From: Sphingomonadales bacterium
GTDB taxonomy: Bacteria; Pseudomonadota; Alphaproteobacteria; SMXS01
Reading direction: 5' to 3'
NCBI GenBank assembly: GCA_022844405.1
Contig: JALHLV010000017.1
Location: 1 to 64,000, forward strand
DNA: 64,000 bases
Notes under the pieces: model-generated
Seen by the model: only the letters and a program-made list of their open reading frames with translations
What the model was told of the DNA's origin: nothing
Databases searched by the model: none
Shown: positions 1 to 8,721 of the stretch, one piece after another
Position numbering within the stretch: the stretch's first letter is position 1
Layout: each line of letters begins with the position of its first letter
Position numbers and translations under genes: made by a program

Positions 1-1
1 C

Positions 2-271
2 GCCGAAGCCGGCCAGCCTCGCGGGCAGCGCGGCGAAGGCCGGCGGGGCGACGGCAAGCGTCCGGCGTCCTACACCGTCCACGTCCTGGGCGAGGACGGA
101 CCCGAGGAACGGCAGATCCTGGTCGGGCTGATGAACCGGACCGATGCCCAGGTGCTGAAGGGCCTGAAGGAAGGCGAGAAGGTGATCCTGCCGATGGCGC
201 CCGCGTCCGACGCCAAGCCCGAGCGGGACGAGCGCGGCAGCCGCCGTTTCACGCCGGGGCCGCGGCTATGA
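2..271 (+). CDS. macA: MacA-like efflux adaptor (membrane fusion protein), C-terminal fragment
   Basis: Only the last 89 codons are inside the window; the gene begins upstream of base 1. The reading frame starts at base 2 and ends with a TGA that overlaps the ATG of the next gene (ATGA, 268-271). The tail contains a Gly/Arg-rich linker, then a beta-barrel-like stretch ending GLKEGEKVILP, which is the usual closing strand (V..GLK.GE.VV) of RND/MacA-type periplasmic adaptors, followed by a polar tail. Family knowledge: MacA bridges the inner-membrane ABC pump MacB and a TolC-like outer-membrane channel. The identification rests on this short tail plus the overlapping macB, so the family is likely but the substrate is unknown. 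Confidence 0.75.
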   Translation, partial: AEAGQPRGQRGEGRRGDGKRPASYTVHVLGEDGPEERQILVGLMNRTDAQVLKGLKEGEKVILPMAPASDAKPERDERGSRRFTPGPRL

Positions 272-2229
272 ACTTCTCTCTGGCCGAGGCCGACCAGCGC
301 GACGCGGTCATCCGGATCGACGGCGTCTCCAGGATCTACCAGAACGGCGAGACGGAGATCCGCGCGCTCGACCGGGTATCGCTGACCATCTTTCCGGGCG
401 AGTTCGTCGCCATCATGGGCCAGTCCGGCTCGGGCAAGTCCACGCTGATGAACATCCTGGGCTGCCTCGACCGGCCCGACGAGGGCACCTACGAGGTCGC
501 GGGCACCGACGTGGCCGGCCTGACCCTGGACGAGCTGGCCGCGCTCAGGCGCGACACCTTTGGCTTCGTCTTCCAGCGCTACAATCTGCTGTCCGGGGCG
601 ACGGCGGCCGAGAACGTGGAGGTGCCGGCGATCTATGCCGGCACGCCCAGGCGCGAGCGCATCGAGCGCGCCCACGCGCTGCTGGAGCGGCTGGGCCTCG
701 GCGATCGGACCGGGCACCGGCCCGGCCAGCTTTCCGGCGGCCAGCAGCAGCGGGTGTCGATCGCGCGGGCGCTGATCAACGGCGCCGACGTGATCCTGGC
801 CGACGAGCCCACCGGCGCGCTCGACAGCCGCAGCGGCGAGGAGGTGCTGGCGCTGCTGGGCCAGCTCAACGACGAGGGCGCCACCGTCATCCTGATCACC
901 CACGACGCCAATGTGGCCGCCCATGCGCGGCGCATCATCCAGTTGCAGGACGGCCGCGTCACCGCCGACAACCATACCGGCCACAAGCCGGTGAAGGCCC
1001 GGGCGCGCCGCGCCGCCGCCGAGCATGGCGCCGCCCGGCTGCTGGCCGAAATGGGCGAGGCGGTGAAGATCGCCCTGCGCCAGCTCCGGGTGAACCTGTT
1101 CCGCACCGCGCTGACCCTGCTGGGCGTGGTGATCGGCGTCGCCGCCGTGGTCACCATGCTGGCGATCGGCGAAGGCGCGCAGCAGAAGGTGTTGCAGGGC
1201 ATCCAGAACATGGGCACCAACCTGCTGCTCGTGCGCACCGGCGGCCGCGGCGCGCGCAGCGACGACAGCGTCACGCTGGGCCTGCCCGACGTGGAGGCGA
1301 TCCTGGAGCTGCCCAACGTCCAGGCAGCGGTGGGCGAGCGCAACACCAACTCAACGCTGCGGTTCGGCAATATCGACTACCGGGCGCGGGTGCAGGGCAC
1401 CCAGGAGAGCTATCCGCTGGTGCGCGACTGGCCCGTCGGCGACGGCACCTTCTTCAACGCCGAGGACACCCAGAGCTTCGCGCCGGTGGCCGTGCTGGGG
1501 ACCACCGTGGCGAAGAACCTGTTCCCCGACGGCGAGGAGCCCGTCGGTCAGTACGTCATGATCGGCAACGTGCCGTTCCAGGTGATCGGCGTGATGACCG
1601 AAAAGGGCGCGTCCGCCTTCGGCCAGGACATGGACGACATCGCGCTGGTGCCGATCACGACCGGTTCCATGCGGCTGTTCGGCACCCAGAGCATCCAGAG
1701 CATCAGCGTCAAGGTGGAGGACGCGGGCAGGATCGAGGAGGTGGAGAGCGCCATCGGCGAGCTGCTGCAGCAGCGCAAGCCCGGCAAGGAGTTCGAGATC
1801 CGCAACACCGCCTCGCTGCTCGAGATGGTGCAGGAAACCCAGGGCACGCTGACCGTGCTGCTGGGCTCGGTCGCCGCGATCTCGCTGCTGGTCGGCGGCA
1901 TCGGCGTGATGAACATCATGCTGGTCAGCGTCACCGAGCGAACCCGCGAGATCGGCCTGCGCATGGCGACCGGCGCGCGGATGAAGGACATCCTGGTGCA
2001 GTTCAACACCGAGGCGCTGGTGGTGTGCGCCATCGGCGGCGTGGTCGGCGTGGTGCTCGGCGTCGCCGTCGCGCTGGTGCTCGGCCAGTTCGGCGCCGCG
2101 ATCAAGTTCACGGCGGGGCCGGCCATGCTGGCGTTCTCGTGCGCCATCGTGACCGGGCTGGTGTTCGGCTATCTGCCGGCACGCAAGGCCGCGCGGCTCG
2201 ATCCCGTCGTCGCGCTGGCGTCGGAGTAG
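268..2229 (+). CDS. macB: MacB-type ABC exporter, fused ATPase and permease
   Basis: 653 aa, the expected length for MacB. An N-terminal ABC ATPase has Walker A GQSGSGKST (51-59), signature LSGGQQQ (155-161) and Walker B VILADE (175-180). It is followed by a first membrane segment near residues 276-300, a large periplasmic domain (MacB_PCD type, about 300-520) and three C-terminal FtsX-type membrane segments containing GGIGVMNIMLVSVTERTREIG-like sequence. MacB works by mechanotransmission: ATP hydrolysis in the cytoplasm drives periplasmic movements that push substrates (macrolides, peptides, toxins, siderophores in known examples) through MacA and a TolC-like channel. The start overlaps the macA stop and the outer-membrane partner gene follows 5 bp after the stop, giving a complete tripartite pump operon. 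Substrate cannot be inferred. Confidence 0.95.
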   Translation: MNFSLAEADQRDAVIRIDGVSRIYQNGETEIRALDRVSLTIFPGEFVAIMGQSGSGKSTLMNILGCLDRPDEGTYEVAGTDVAGLTLDELAALRRDTFGFVFQRYNLLSGATAAENVEVPAIYAGTPRRERIERAHALLERLGLGDRTGHRPGQLSGGQQQRVSIARALINGADVILADEPTGALDSRSGEEVLALLGQLNDEGATVILITHDANVAAHARRIIQLQDGRVTADNHTGHKPVKARARRAAAEHGAARLLAEMGEAVKIALRQLRVNLFRTALTLLGVVIGVAAVVTMLAIGEGAQQKVLQGIQNMGTNLLLVRTGGRGARSDDSVTLGLPDVEAILELPNVQAAVGERNTNSTLRFGNIDYRARVQGTQESYPLVRDWPVGDGTFFNAEDTQSFAPVAVLGTTVAKNLFPDGEEPVGQYVMIGNVPFQVIGVMTEKGASAFGQDMDDIALVPITTGSMRLFGTQSIQSISVKVEDAGRIEEVESAIGELLQQRKPGKEFEIRNTASLLEMVQETQGTLTVLLGSVAAISLLVGGIGVMNIMLVSVTERTREIGLRMATGARMKDILVQFNTEALVVCAIGGVVGVVLGVAVALVLGQFGAAIKFTAGPAMLAFSCAIVTGLVFGYLPARKAARLDPVVALASE

Positions 2230-2234
2230 GGGCG

Positions 2235-3629
2235 ATGGCAACGAAGATGACTGCGCGGCACGCCGCCCTTGCCGTTTCGCTGGCCGCGCTGCTGGCCGGC
2301 TGTTCCCTGTCGCCGAAATATGAGCGGCCGACCATCGACACGCCGTCCGCCTGGTCGACGCCGGCCGGGACCACCGCTGTCGGCGAGGCCGGCAACGTCG
2401 CCTGGTGGGAGCGCTTCGGCGATCCCGAGCTGACCGCGCTGATGCGCGCGGCGCTGGCCGGCAACTACGACCTCGCCGCGTCCATCGAGCGCATCGAGCA
2501 GGCGCGCGGCGCCGTGAAGGTGGCGGGCGCGGCGCTGTTCCCCACGCTCGACGGCGGCGCCGGCGTCTCGCGCCGCACCGAGAACCCCGAAGGCGGCCCA
2601 GCGGGTTCCTTTAACGATTATTCGGCCACTCTGCAGATCAGTTACGAGCTCGACCTGTGGGGCAAGAACCGGGCGCGCCGCGATGCGGCGCGGGCCGATT
2701 TCCAGGGCACGGTATTCGACCACAAGGCGCTGGAGCTGGTCGTCCAGTCGGACGTGGCGGCCACCTATGTGGGCCTGATGGCGCTGCGCCAGCGGCTCGA
2801 CCTGGCGCGCGGCAATCTGAAGGCGGCGCGCGAGCTGCTCGACCTGGTGGAGTTCCGCTACCGGGAAGGCGCCATCGGCGGCCTCGACGTCACCCAGCAG
2901 CGCGGCGCGGTCGCCTCGTTCGAGGCGCAGGTGCCGGCGCTGGAGCAGCAGGTCGCCGCCAGCGAGCACGCCCTCGCCATCCTGGCCGGCAGGACGCCGC
3001 AAAACTTCTCGGTCAAGGGCGCGGCGGTTGACGCGCTGACCTTGCCGGTGATCGAGGTCGAACAACCGTCGCAACTGCTGCTGCGCCGGCCCGACCTGCG
3101 CGGCGCCGAACAGTCGCTGCTGGCGGCCAACGCCGACATCGGCGCGGCACGGGCGGCGTTCTTCCCGACCATCAGCCTGTCGGCCAATGGCGGCCTGTCG
3201 GGCAACATCTCGCCCGACGCCACCTCGACCTTCATCTCGCTGGCGTCAGGGCTGGCCGCGCCGATCTTCCGCGGCGGCGCACTGACCGGCGATCTGCAGT
3301 CGGCCAAGGCGCGCCAGCGCGAGCTGGTCGCCACCTACCGGCAGGCGGTGATCACCGCCTTCGGCGAGGTCGAGGACGCGCTGGTCGCCGTGGAGAAGAC
3401 GGAGGTCCGCTACCGGCATCTGGCCGAGGCGGCGGTGCAGGCGCGCGAAACCTACCGGATCGCCCAGCTCCGCTACAAGGAGGGCGCGGACGATTTCCTC
3501 ACCGTGCTCGACGCCCAGCGCAGCCTGTTCAGCGCCGAAGACACGCTCGTCGACGCCCAGGCCGCCCGCTACCAGGCCGCCATCGACCTGTTCCGGGCCA
3601 TGGCAGGCGGGTGGTCGACGACGGGATAG
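2235..3629 (+). CDS. outer-membrane efflux lipoprotein, NodT/TolC family
   Basis: 464 aa. The chosen ATG (2235) follows an AGGGG ribosome site and gives a lipoprotein signal peptide with lipobox LLAGC (Cys23), then SPKYERP and later AWWERFGDPEL, both hallmarks of the RND outer-membrane lipoprotein (NodT) family. Two repeated outer-membrane-efflux halves follow; the second contains RRPDLRGAEQSLLAANADIG and the C-terminal TYRIAQLRYKEGADDFLTVLDAQR, matching the family's R..Y..G...YL.VLDAQR motif. It should form the trimeric barrel and periplasmic alpha-tunnel serving the MacAB genes just upstream. An in-frame extension further 5' has no signal peptide and overlaps macB, so it was not used. Confidence 0.93.
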   Translation: MATKMTARHAALAVSLAALLAGCSLSPKYERPTIDTPSAWSTPAGTTAVGEAGNVAWWERFGDPELTALMRAALAGNYDLAASIERIEQARGAVKVAGAALFPTLDGGAGVSRRTENPEGGPAGSFNDYSATLQISYELDLWGKNRARRDAARADFQGTVFDHKALELVVQSDVAATYVGLMALRQRLDLARGNLKAARELLDLVEFRYREGAIGGLDVTQQRGAVASFEAQVPALEQQVAASEHALAILAGRTPQNFSVKGAAVDALTLPVIEVEQPSQLLLRRPDLRGAEQSLLAANADIGAARAAFFPTISLSANGGLSGNISPDATSTFISLASGLAAPIFRGGALTGDLQSAKARQRELVATYRQAVITAFGEVEDALVAVEKTEVRYRHLAEAAVQARETYRIAQLRYKEGADDFLTVLDAQRSLFSAEDTLVDAQAARYQAAIDLFRAMAGGWSTTG

Positions 3630-3772
3630 GTGCGAAGGTGAAGCCGAAGAAGCGCAATTAAGTGCACTGTCACCGAAACGCGCGAAACCCGCCGCCGTTT
3701 GTTGGCTTCCATTGATTGTCCCCAAACGGGCCTCATGCTATGAGTCTGCAATAGTTCGTTGGGGGTGATCGG

Positions 3773-4150
3773 ATGCACTCAGGTTCATGTCTTTGTGGTG
3801 CAGTCAAGTTTGAAGTCGATTGCGAATTGCCTCAACCGGATATTTGCCACTGCTCGCAATGCAGAAAGCAGTCGGGCCATTGCTTTGCGTCGGTTGATGT
3901 TCCCAAGACGGCTGTCAAAACATCAGGCGAAGAGTTTGTGACATGGTTTCAATCTTCGGAGAAGGTCAGGCGGGGTTTTTGTAGTCGATGCGGTTCATCT
4001 TTATTCTGGGATCCAGTGCACCGTGATTGGATCGGCGTGGCGATGGGGGCATTTGATGGCCCGACACAGACGTCGGTCAAAATGCACATCTTTGTTGCGG
4101 ATAAGGGCGATTACTACGAAATCGCAGACGGCCTGCCGCAGAACGCATGA
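3773..4150 (+). CDS. GFA/CENP-V family zinc protein (glutathione-dependent formaldehyde-activating enzyme-like)
   Basis: 125 aa. The start gives MHSGSCLCGAVKFEV, the typical GFA opening. Cysteines at 6, 8, 25, 27, 30 and 37 (CHCSQCRKQSG) and CSRCG at 70-73 form the structural and catalytic Zn sites of the GFA fold. Founding members were proposed to speed condensation of formaldehyde with glutathione, but most family members are untested and some are hydrolases, so the reaction here is unassigned. The gene is flanked by AT-richer intergenic DNA (3630-3772 and 4151-4233) and its own base composition and codon use (TGT, TTT, ATT) are clearly AT-richer than its neighbours, which suggests recent acquisition. 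Confidence 0.85.
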   Translation: MHSGSCLCGAVKFEVDCELPQPDICHCSQCRKQSGHCFASVDVPKTAVKTSGEEFVTWFQSSEKVRRGFCSRCGSSLFWDPVHRDWIGVAMGAFDGPTQTSVKMHIFVADKGDYYEIADGLPQNA

Positions 4151-4233
4151 AAGATAAGTAGCCGCGACGGCACGACACGTCGAAAAGTTGAGGCGGAGCC
4201 ACATTGGCAGTGTATTCAACGCCTCCAGCAAGA

Positions 4234-4362
4234 TCAGGTGTGGAAACCGAAGTGCCAGGCAACCGTGCTGACCAGCATGAGCACGGCATAGACACTTAGC
4301 CCGAACAGGACGGCGATGCCGAAGACCTTCAGGTGCCGCTTGACGCGGGTCCAGAGGCTCAT
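4234..4362 (-). CDS. 42-aa single-pass membrane peptide, translationally coupled
   Basis: Reading leftward from 4362 gives a 42-codon frame beginning MSLWTRVKRHLKVFGI and ending in TGA at 4234. It has a basic N-terminus (R6, K8, R9, H10, K12), one hydrophobic helix at about residues 13-36 and a short aromatic/His tail. Its ATG overlaps the stop codon of the DUF945 gene as ATGA (4359-4362), the arrangement used for translational coupling, which is the main evidence that it is real. No family recognised. It would sit in the inner membrane with the basic end in the cytoplasm; a role linked to the upstream YdgA-like protein is inference. Confidence 0.6.
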   Translation of the reverse strand: MSLWTRVKRHLKVFGIAVLFGLSVYAVLMLVSTVAWHFGFHT

Positions 4363-6113
4363 GGCACTTTCGGCGCCAGGTCGGGGCGGGCGACGCCGTT
4401 CAGCACCACCTTGCCGTCGCGGAACTGCGCTTCCAGCACATAGGCGTCGCCGTCCCTGCGGAGCACGGCCTGTTTCTCCAGATCGGCGAGGTCGGCCTTC
4501 GCGGCCCTGGCGGCGAGCCTGGCGATGGTTTCCTCGGGCAGGTCGCGGCCCTGCTCCTGCAGCCGGGCGCGCAGGCTGCGCGCGCTGTCGCGGGTCAGCG
4601 CCCAGATCAGCGCGCCTTCCGACACCCGCGCCTTCAGCACCCCTTCCAGCCGCTTGATGATCTGGTCGGCCGAGGCATAGTCGAGCGGCTCCTCGCCCCT
4701 GAAGCCCAGCTCGCCGCTCGCCGTCGCCGTGCCCTCCGGCATGGTGATCGCCACGTTCTCCAGGTAGAGCCGGGTCTGCGGCCGGATGATGGCGAGCGCC
4801 TTCTGGTTCATCACCAGCTGCATCTCCGCCTCTTGCCGCGGCTCGGGCATGGCGGTCGCGACGATGCGCACGAAGTCGCCGTAGAGCGCGCCCAGCATGT
4901 CGCCGTCGAGCCGCGCCAGCCGAAGCCGGCCGGTGCTGCCGGTCATCCTGATCCCGTCATAGTCGAGCGCCTCGATCTTCTGGTCGATGGTGATGTTGAC
5001 GTCGCCGGCCTTGCCGTCGATGCCCAGCGCGGTCGTGCCCTTGTAGACCGCGAACGGCCCGTCGGTGGCGATGGCGACGGCGGTGCGCAGTTCGACCGGC
5101 GACGAGAACAGGCCGGTGAGCGACTGGCTCAGGAAGCGGTCGAGGATGGCGCGCTGCGCCTCCGGCCGGTCGCCGGAGTCGAGGAACTGGTTGTACAGGT
5201 CGTAGGCGTCGTCGAGCGCGCCGGCCGACAAATTGTTGATCTCCAGCGTCCAGGCGCTGGGGCCCAGGGTGCCGCCCTCGAACTCGGCCCGGCCGATCCC
5301 GAAGACGGCGCTGGCGTCGAGGCGGTCTGATCCGTCGGCCACCGTTTTCACCACATAGTCGAGGCCGTCGATCCAGGCGGATTCGCCGGATTCCGGGTTC
5401 ATCAGCCGGATCTCGCCGACGCGGACATCCGTATTGCCCAGCCAGACGTGCCGGCCACGCTTCTTCTGGTCGCTCCTGACCGACATGCCTCGCACCAGCA
5501 GCAGGCGCTCGTCGGCCTCCCATTTGAACAGCGGCATGTCGAGCTGTACGTCGAAGGCGCGCCGCCCGGTGCCGATCCGGCCCGAGGCGCCGTCCCATTC
5601 CACCGACGTCTGCGGTCCCATGCCGCCGGTGTAGTCCGGGTTGCTGACCAGCGTCGTGGAGCGGCCGAACAGCCCGAAGGTGGTGCGGAAGGTCAGGAAG
5701 GGCTTGCCCTGCAGATAGCGGGCGAGCAGCGTCTCGATCACCTCCGGCAGGCGCAGCTGGGTCTCGGCGTGGGCGTAGCCGATATAGGGAAAGGCGCCGC
5801 GCGGCAGGATCGGGCCGTGGCTGATGGTGTGATCGAACCGTACCGCCACCGCCGTGCCGGGGACGAGGCCCAGCGCCCGTTCCAGGGTCTCGGCGTACTG
5901 GCCTTCCAGCACCAGCCTGCTGGTGGCGTGGGAGCTGAACCAGCCGCGCTCGAAGCCGACCAGCTCGATCCGGTAGGCGCCCTGCTGCGAGATGGTCTTG
6001 AGCGTGGCACGCAGCGATTGCTCGGCCGAGGATCCGATGAGTCCGGGCAGCGTCAGCAGGATCGCCGCGGCGATGCCGGCGGCGGCACTGGCGCCCAGGA
6101 CGCCACGCTTCAT
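4359..6113 (-). CDS. YdgA/DUF945 family periplasm-facing protein
   Basis: 584 aa. N-terminal anchor/signal segment (MKRGVLGASAAAGIAAAILLTL) followed by GLIGSSAEQSL and IELVGFERGWFSSHAT, which match the DUF945 consensus (G..AE......L...G...... .FERGWFSS.A.). The rest is long, beta-rich and AsmA-like in texture (repeated IDGLDY / GTTALGIDG / RLRLARLDGD). DUF945 proteins such as E. coli YdgA are envelope proteins of unsettled function. The start has a modest ribosome site (GGAGGACTTCC upstream of ATG at 6113). The 42-aa membrane peptide is coupled to its stop. Divergent/neighbouring genes give no functional clue. Confidence 0.8.
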   Translation of the reverse strand: MKRGVLGASAAAGIAAAILLTLPGLIGSSAEQSLRATLKTISQQGAYRIELVGFERGWFSSHATSRLVLEGQYAETLERALGLVPGTAVAVRFDHTISHGPILPRGAFPYIGYAHAETQLRLPEVIETLLARYLQGKPFLTFRTTFGLFGRSTTLVSNPDYTGGMGPQTSVEWDGASGRIGTGRRAFDVQLDMPLFKWEADERLLLVRGMSVRSDQKKRGRHVWLGNTDVRVGEIRLMNPESGESAWIDGLDYVVKTVADGSDRLDASAVFGIGRAEFEGGTLGPSAWTLEINNLSAGALDDAYDLYNQFLDSGDRPEAQRAILDRFLSQSLTGLFSSPVELRTAVAIATDGPFAVYKGTTALGIDGKAGDVNITIDQKIEALDYDGIRMTGSTGRLRLARLDGDMLGALYGDFVRIVATAMPEPRQEAEMQLVMNQKALAIIRPQTRLYLENVAITMPEGTATASGELGFRGEEPLDYASADQIIKRLEGVLKARVSEGALIWALTRDSARSLRARLQEQGRDLPEETIARLAARAAKADLADLEKQAVLRRDGDAYVLEAQFRDGKVVLNGVARPDLAPKVP

Positions 6114-6206
6114 GGAAGTCCTCCCGATTACAGGCTTATTTCCCCTTGTACCTGCCTGCGCCGGGTGTTTTCCAGCGGTATCCGAAGGACGTGCGCGGAC
6201 CGCGTA

Positions 6207-7622
6207 TCATTCGTCGCCGGGTGTGACAACTTTGCCCGGATTCAGGGTGCCCCCCGGGTCCAGCGCCCGCTTCAGCCGGTGCATCAGCTCCATCTCGACC
6301 GGGCTCTTGTAGCGGACGATCTCATCCACCTTGAGCTGGCCGACGCCGTGCTCGGCGCTGATGCTGCCGCCCAGCATGGCGGCGATGTCGTGGACCTTCT
6401 CGCTCATGGTCTCCCAACCGTCAAGAAAGACCTGTTTGTCCATGCCCGGCGGCTGGCTGACGTTGAAGTGGATGTTGCCGTCGCCCATGTGGCCGAACGG
6501 CACCGGACGGCAGCCGGGAACCAGCGCGGTAACCGCCGCCGAGGCGGTGGCGATGAACTCGGGAATGCGGGCGATGGGCACGGAGATGTCGTGCTTGATG
6601 CTGCCGCCTTCGTATTTCTGCGCCTCGGACAGGTCCTCGCGCAGCTTCCAGAGGTCGCCGCGCTGGGTCTTCGACCGGGCGACGGCCGCATCGGTCACGA
6701 GACCGGCTTCCAGTGCGCGCTCCAGCAGCGTTTCCATGGCGTCGTGGAGGTCGCTGCCGGCGGCGGCCGTGGTCAGGTCGATCAGCACGTACCACGGCGA
6801 CGGCGCGGGCAGCGGATCCCGGTTCCCCTTCCTGTGACCGACCACGAAGTCGAGGCCGATGCGCGGGATCAACTCGAAGCCGCTCACCCGGTCGCCGGAG
6901 GCTTCCCGGGCCAGCGACAAAAGCGCCACCGCCTCGGCGACGCCGGGCACGGCGGCCAGCGCGGTTTCCTGCTGCCTGGGCGCGGGAAACAGCTTCAGCA
7001 CGGCGGCGGTGATGATGCCGAGCGTGCCCTCGGACCCCAGGAACAGCTGCTTGAGGTCATAGCCGGTGTTGTCCTTGCGCAGCGCCTTCAGGCCGTTCCA
7101 GATGCGCCCGTCGGCCAGCACCACCTCGAGCCCCAGCACCAGGTCGCGGGCGTTGCCGTAGCGCAGCACGGCGTTGCCGCCGGCATTGGTCGACAGCACG
7201 CCGCCGATCTGCGCCGAGCCTTCGGAGGCAAGGCTCAGCGGAAACAGCCGGTCCGCCTCGGCGGCCGCCTGCTGCGCCGCCGCCAGCGTGCAGCCGGCCT
7301 CGATGGTCATGACGAAACCCTGCGGGTCGACGCCGCGGACCCGGTTCAGCCGGCCCAGCGACAGGACGATCTCGCCCGCGCCGGGGTGCGGCATGGCGCC
7401 GCCACACAGACCGGTATGTCCGCCTTGTGGCACCAGTTTCAGGCCGTGCCTGGCGCAGTGGGCGACCACGTCGGCGACCTGGTACGTATCGCGCGGCCGG
7501 GCGACCAGCGGCGTGTCGCCATGCCAGCGGTCGCGCCACTCGGTCAGATAGGGCGCCATGTCGGTCGGATCGTCGATGTAGCCGCCGGGGCCGAGCAGGG
7601 TCTTCAGCGCGTCGAGGCTCAT
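6207..7622 (-). CDS. FAD-linked oxidase (GlcD/D-2-hydroxyacid dehydrogenase type)
   Basis: 471 aa from ATG 7622, which overlaps the stop of the upstream Sua5 gene (ATGA, 7619-7622). FAD-binding type-4 (PCMH) domain with VPQGGHTGLCGGA (64-76) and LSTNAGGNAVLRYGNARDLV, then a C-terminal FAD-oxidase domain with HMGDGNIHFNVS and the conserved SAEHGVGQLK near the end. These are the signatures of the D-lactate / D-2-hydroxyglutarate / glycolate-oxidase-D group, which oxidise D-2-hydroxyacids at FAD and pass electrons to a carrier. The substrate cannot be chosen from sequence alone; the HMGDGN metal site favours D-lactate or D-2-hydroxyglutarate. An in-frame extension upstream of ATG 7622 only reads across the Sua5 gene and was rejected. 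Confidence 0.9.
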   Translation of the reverse strand: MSLDALKTLLGPGGYIDDPTDMAPYLTEWRDRWHGDTPLVARPRDTYQVADVVAHCARHGLKLVPQGGHTGLCGGAMPHPGAGEIVLSLGRLNRVRGVDPQGFVMTIEAGCTLAAAQQAAAEADRLFPLSLASEGSAQIGGVLSTNAGGNAVLRYGNARDLVLGLEVVLADGRIWNGLKALRKDNTGYDLKQLFLGSEGTLGIITAAVLKLFPAPRQQETALAAVPGVAEAVALLSLAREASGDRVSGFELIPRIGLDFVVGHRKGNRDPLPAPSPWYVLIDLTTAAAGSDLHDAMETLLERALEAGLVTDAAVARSKTQRGDLWKLREDLSEAQKYEGGSIKHDISVPIARIPEFIATASAAVTALVPGCRPVPFGHMGDGNIHFNVSQPPGMDKQVFLDGWETMSEKVHDIAAMLGGSISAEHGVGQLKVDEIVRYKSPVEMELMHRLKRALDPGGTLNPGKVVTPGDE

Positions 7623-8596
7623 GGGCGGCCCTCCCGCGGCGCGGCGGCGCGGCGCAGCCGGTCGTTGACGGCCAGGCCCAGGCCCGTGTCCGGGATCGGC
7701 ATGACGGCGATGACCGAGACGCCCGGATGGTCGAGCGCCCGCAGCATGGCGAACAGGTTGGCCGCCGCCTCCGTTGGGTCGCCCGCCGGGCTGAGGTTGA
7801 GCGTGATCCTTGCGCCCGGAATCGGCAGCCCGAACGCCAGCAGCGCCTCGCCGTCGCGCACCTCCCGCGCACCCAGCCGCAGGACGGCATCGGGCGCATA
7901 GTGGCTGGCGAGTTGGCCCGGCGCGCTGACGCCATTCTCTGGTGCGTGGCGAGCCAGCGGCGCGCCGGCCAGCGCCTCGATGTCCTCGACCGCAATCCCG
8001 CCCGGCCGCAGCAGCATGGGCGCCTCGCCGTCGAAACCAATGATGGTGGATTCCAGCCCGACCGCGCACGGCCCGCCGTCGACCACCAGCGCCACGGGCA
8101 GTTCCTCGATGACGTGATGCGCGGCGGTGGGGCTGACATGGCCGGACCGGTTGGCGCTGGGCGCGGCCAGCGGCCCGCCGAACGCCCGCAGGATGTCGCG
8201 CGCCGCCGGATGGGCGGGCATGCGGACCGCCAGCGTGTCGAGGCCGGCCGAGGCGAGCAGCGACACCGTGCAGCCGGCGCGGCGCGGCAGCACCAGGGTG
8301 AGCGGCCCGGGCCAGAACCGGGCGGCGATGCGCCGGGCGAGCGGCGTCATCTCGACCAGTTGCTCGGCTTGCGCCATGTCGGCCACATGGATGATCAGCG
8401 GGTTGAAGCTCGGCCGGCCCTTCATCTCGAAGATGCGCGCCACGGCCCGGTCGTCGCAGGCGTCGGCGGCGAGGCCGTAGACGGTCTCGGTCGGCAAGCC
8501 GATGGGCTGCCCGGCGCGCAACAGGGCGACGGCGCGGGCTGTGGTCGCCGGGCCGGCCTTGAAGATCGCGTGCTCGCTGGGCGCTGGTCTGTTCAT
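7619..8596 (-). CDS. L-threonylcarbamoyladenylate synthase (Sua5/YwlC/TsaC)
   Basis: 325 aa from ATG 8596. The N-terminal YrdC/Sua5 domain contains the nucleotide/threonine-site motifs GLPTETVYGLAADA, KGRPSFNPLIIHV and PLAAPSANRSGHVSPT, and the C-terminal third is the Sua5-specific domain (GQLASHYAPDA linker, then a Rossmann-like domain), so it is the long Sua5 form rather than the short TsaC form. It makes threonylcarbamoyl-AMP from Thr, bicarbonate and ATP, the first step of t6A37 formation on ANN-decoding tRNAs. A possible upstream ATG at 8626 would add ten residues but is less conserved-looking. It is coupled to the FAD oxidase gene through an ATGA overlap, an association with no known metabolic reason. 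Confidence 0.93.
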   Translation of the reverse strand: MNRPAPSEHAIFKAGPATTARAVALLRAGQPIGLPTETVYGLAADACDDRAVARIFEMKGRPSFNPLIIHVADMAQAEQLVEMTPLARRIAARFWPGPLTLVLPRRAGCTVSLLASAGLDTLAVRMPAHPAARDILRAFGGPLAAPSANRSGHVSPTAAHHVIEELPVALVVDGGPCAVGLESTIIGFDGEAPMLLRPGGIAVEDIEALAGAPLARHAPENGVSAPGQLASHYAPDAVLRLGAREVRDGEALLAFGLPIPGARITLNLSPAGDPTEAAANLFAMLRALDHPGVSVIAVMPIPDTGLGLAVNDRLRRAAAPREGRP

Positions 8597-8721
8597 GCGC
8601 GCTATATCTAAAGCGGTTTGGCGCAAAGCGGAACGCTTGCTGTCGCCGGGCCAAATGGCGGTTGGTTTCGCCAGGCTTCCTCTCTACGATGCCCGCAACC
8701 TGATTACCGCTCGGTAAAGAC

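Noticed and set aside
5448-7901. Long open frame on the plus strand opposite the DUF945 and FAD-oxidase genes
   Set aside because: Composition-driven mirror of two well-supported genes; no recognisable domain.
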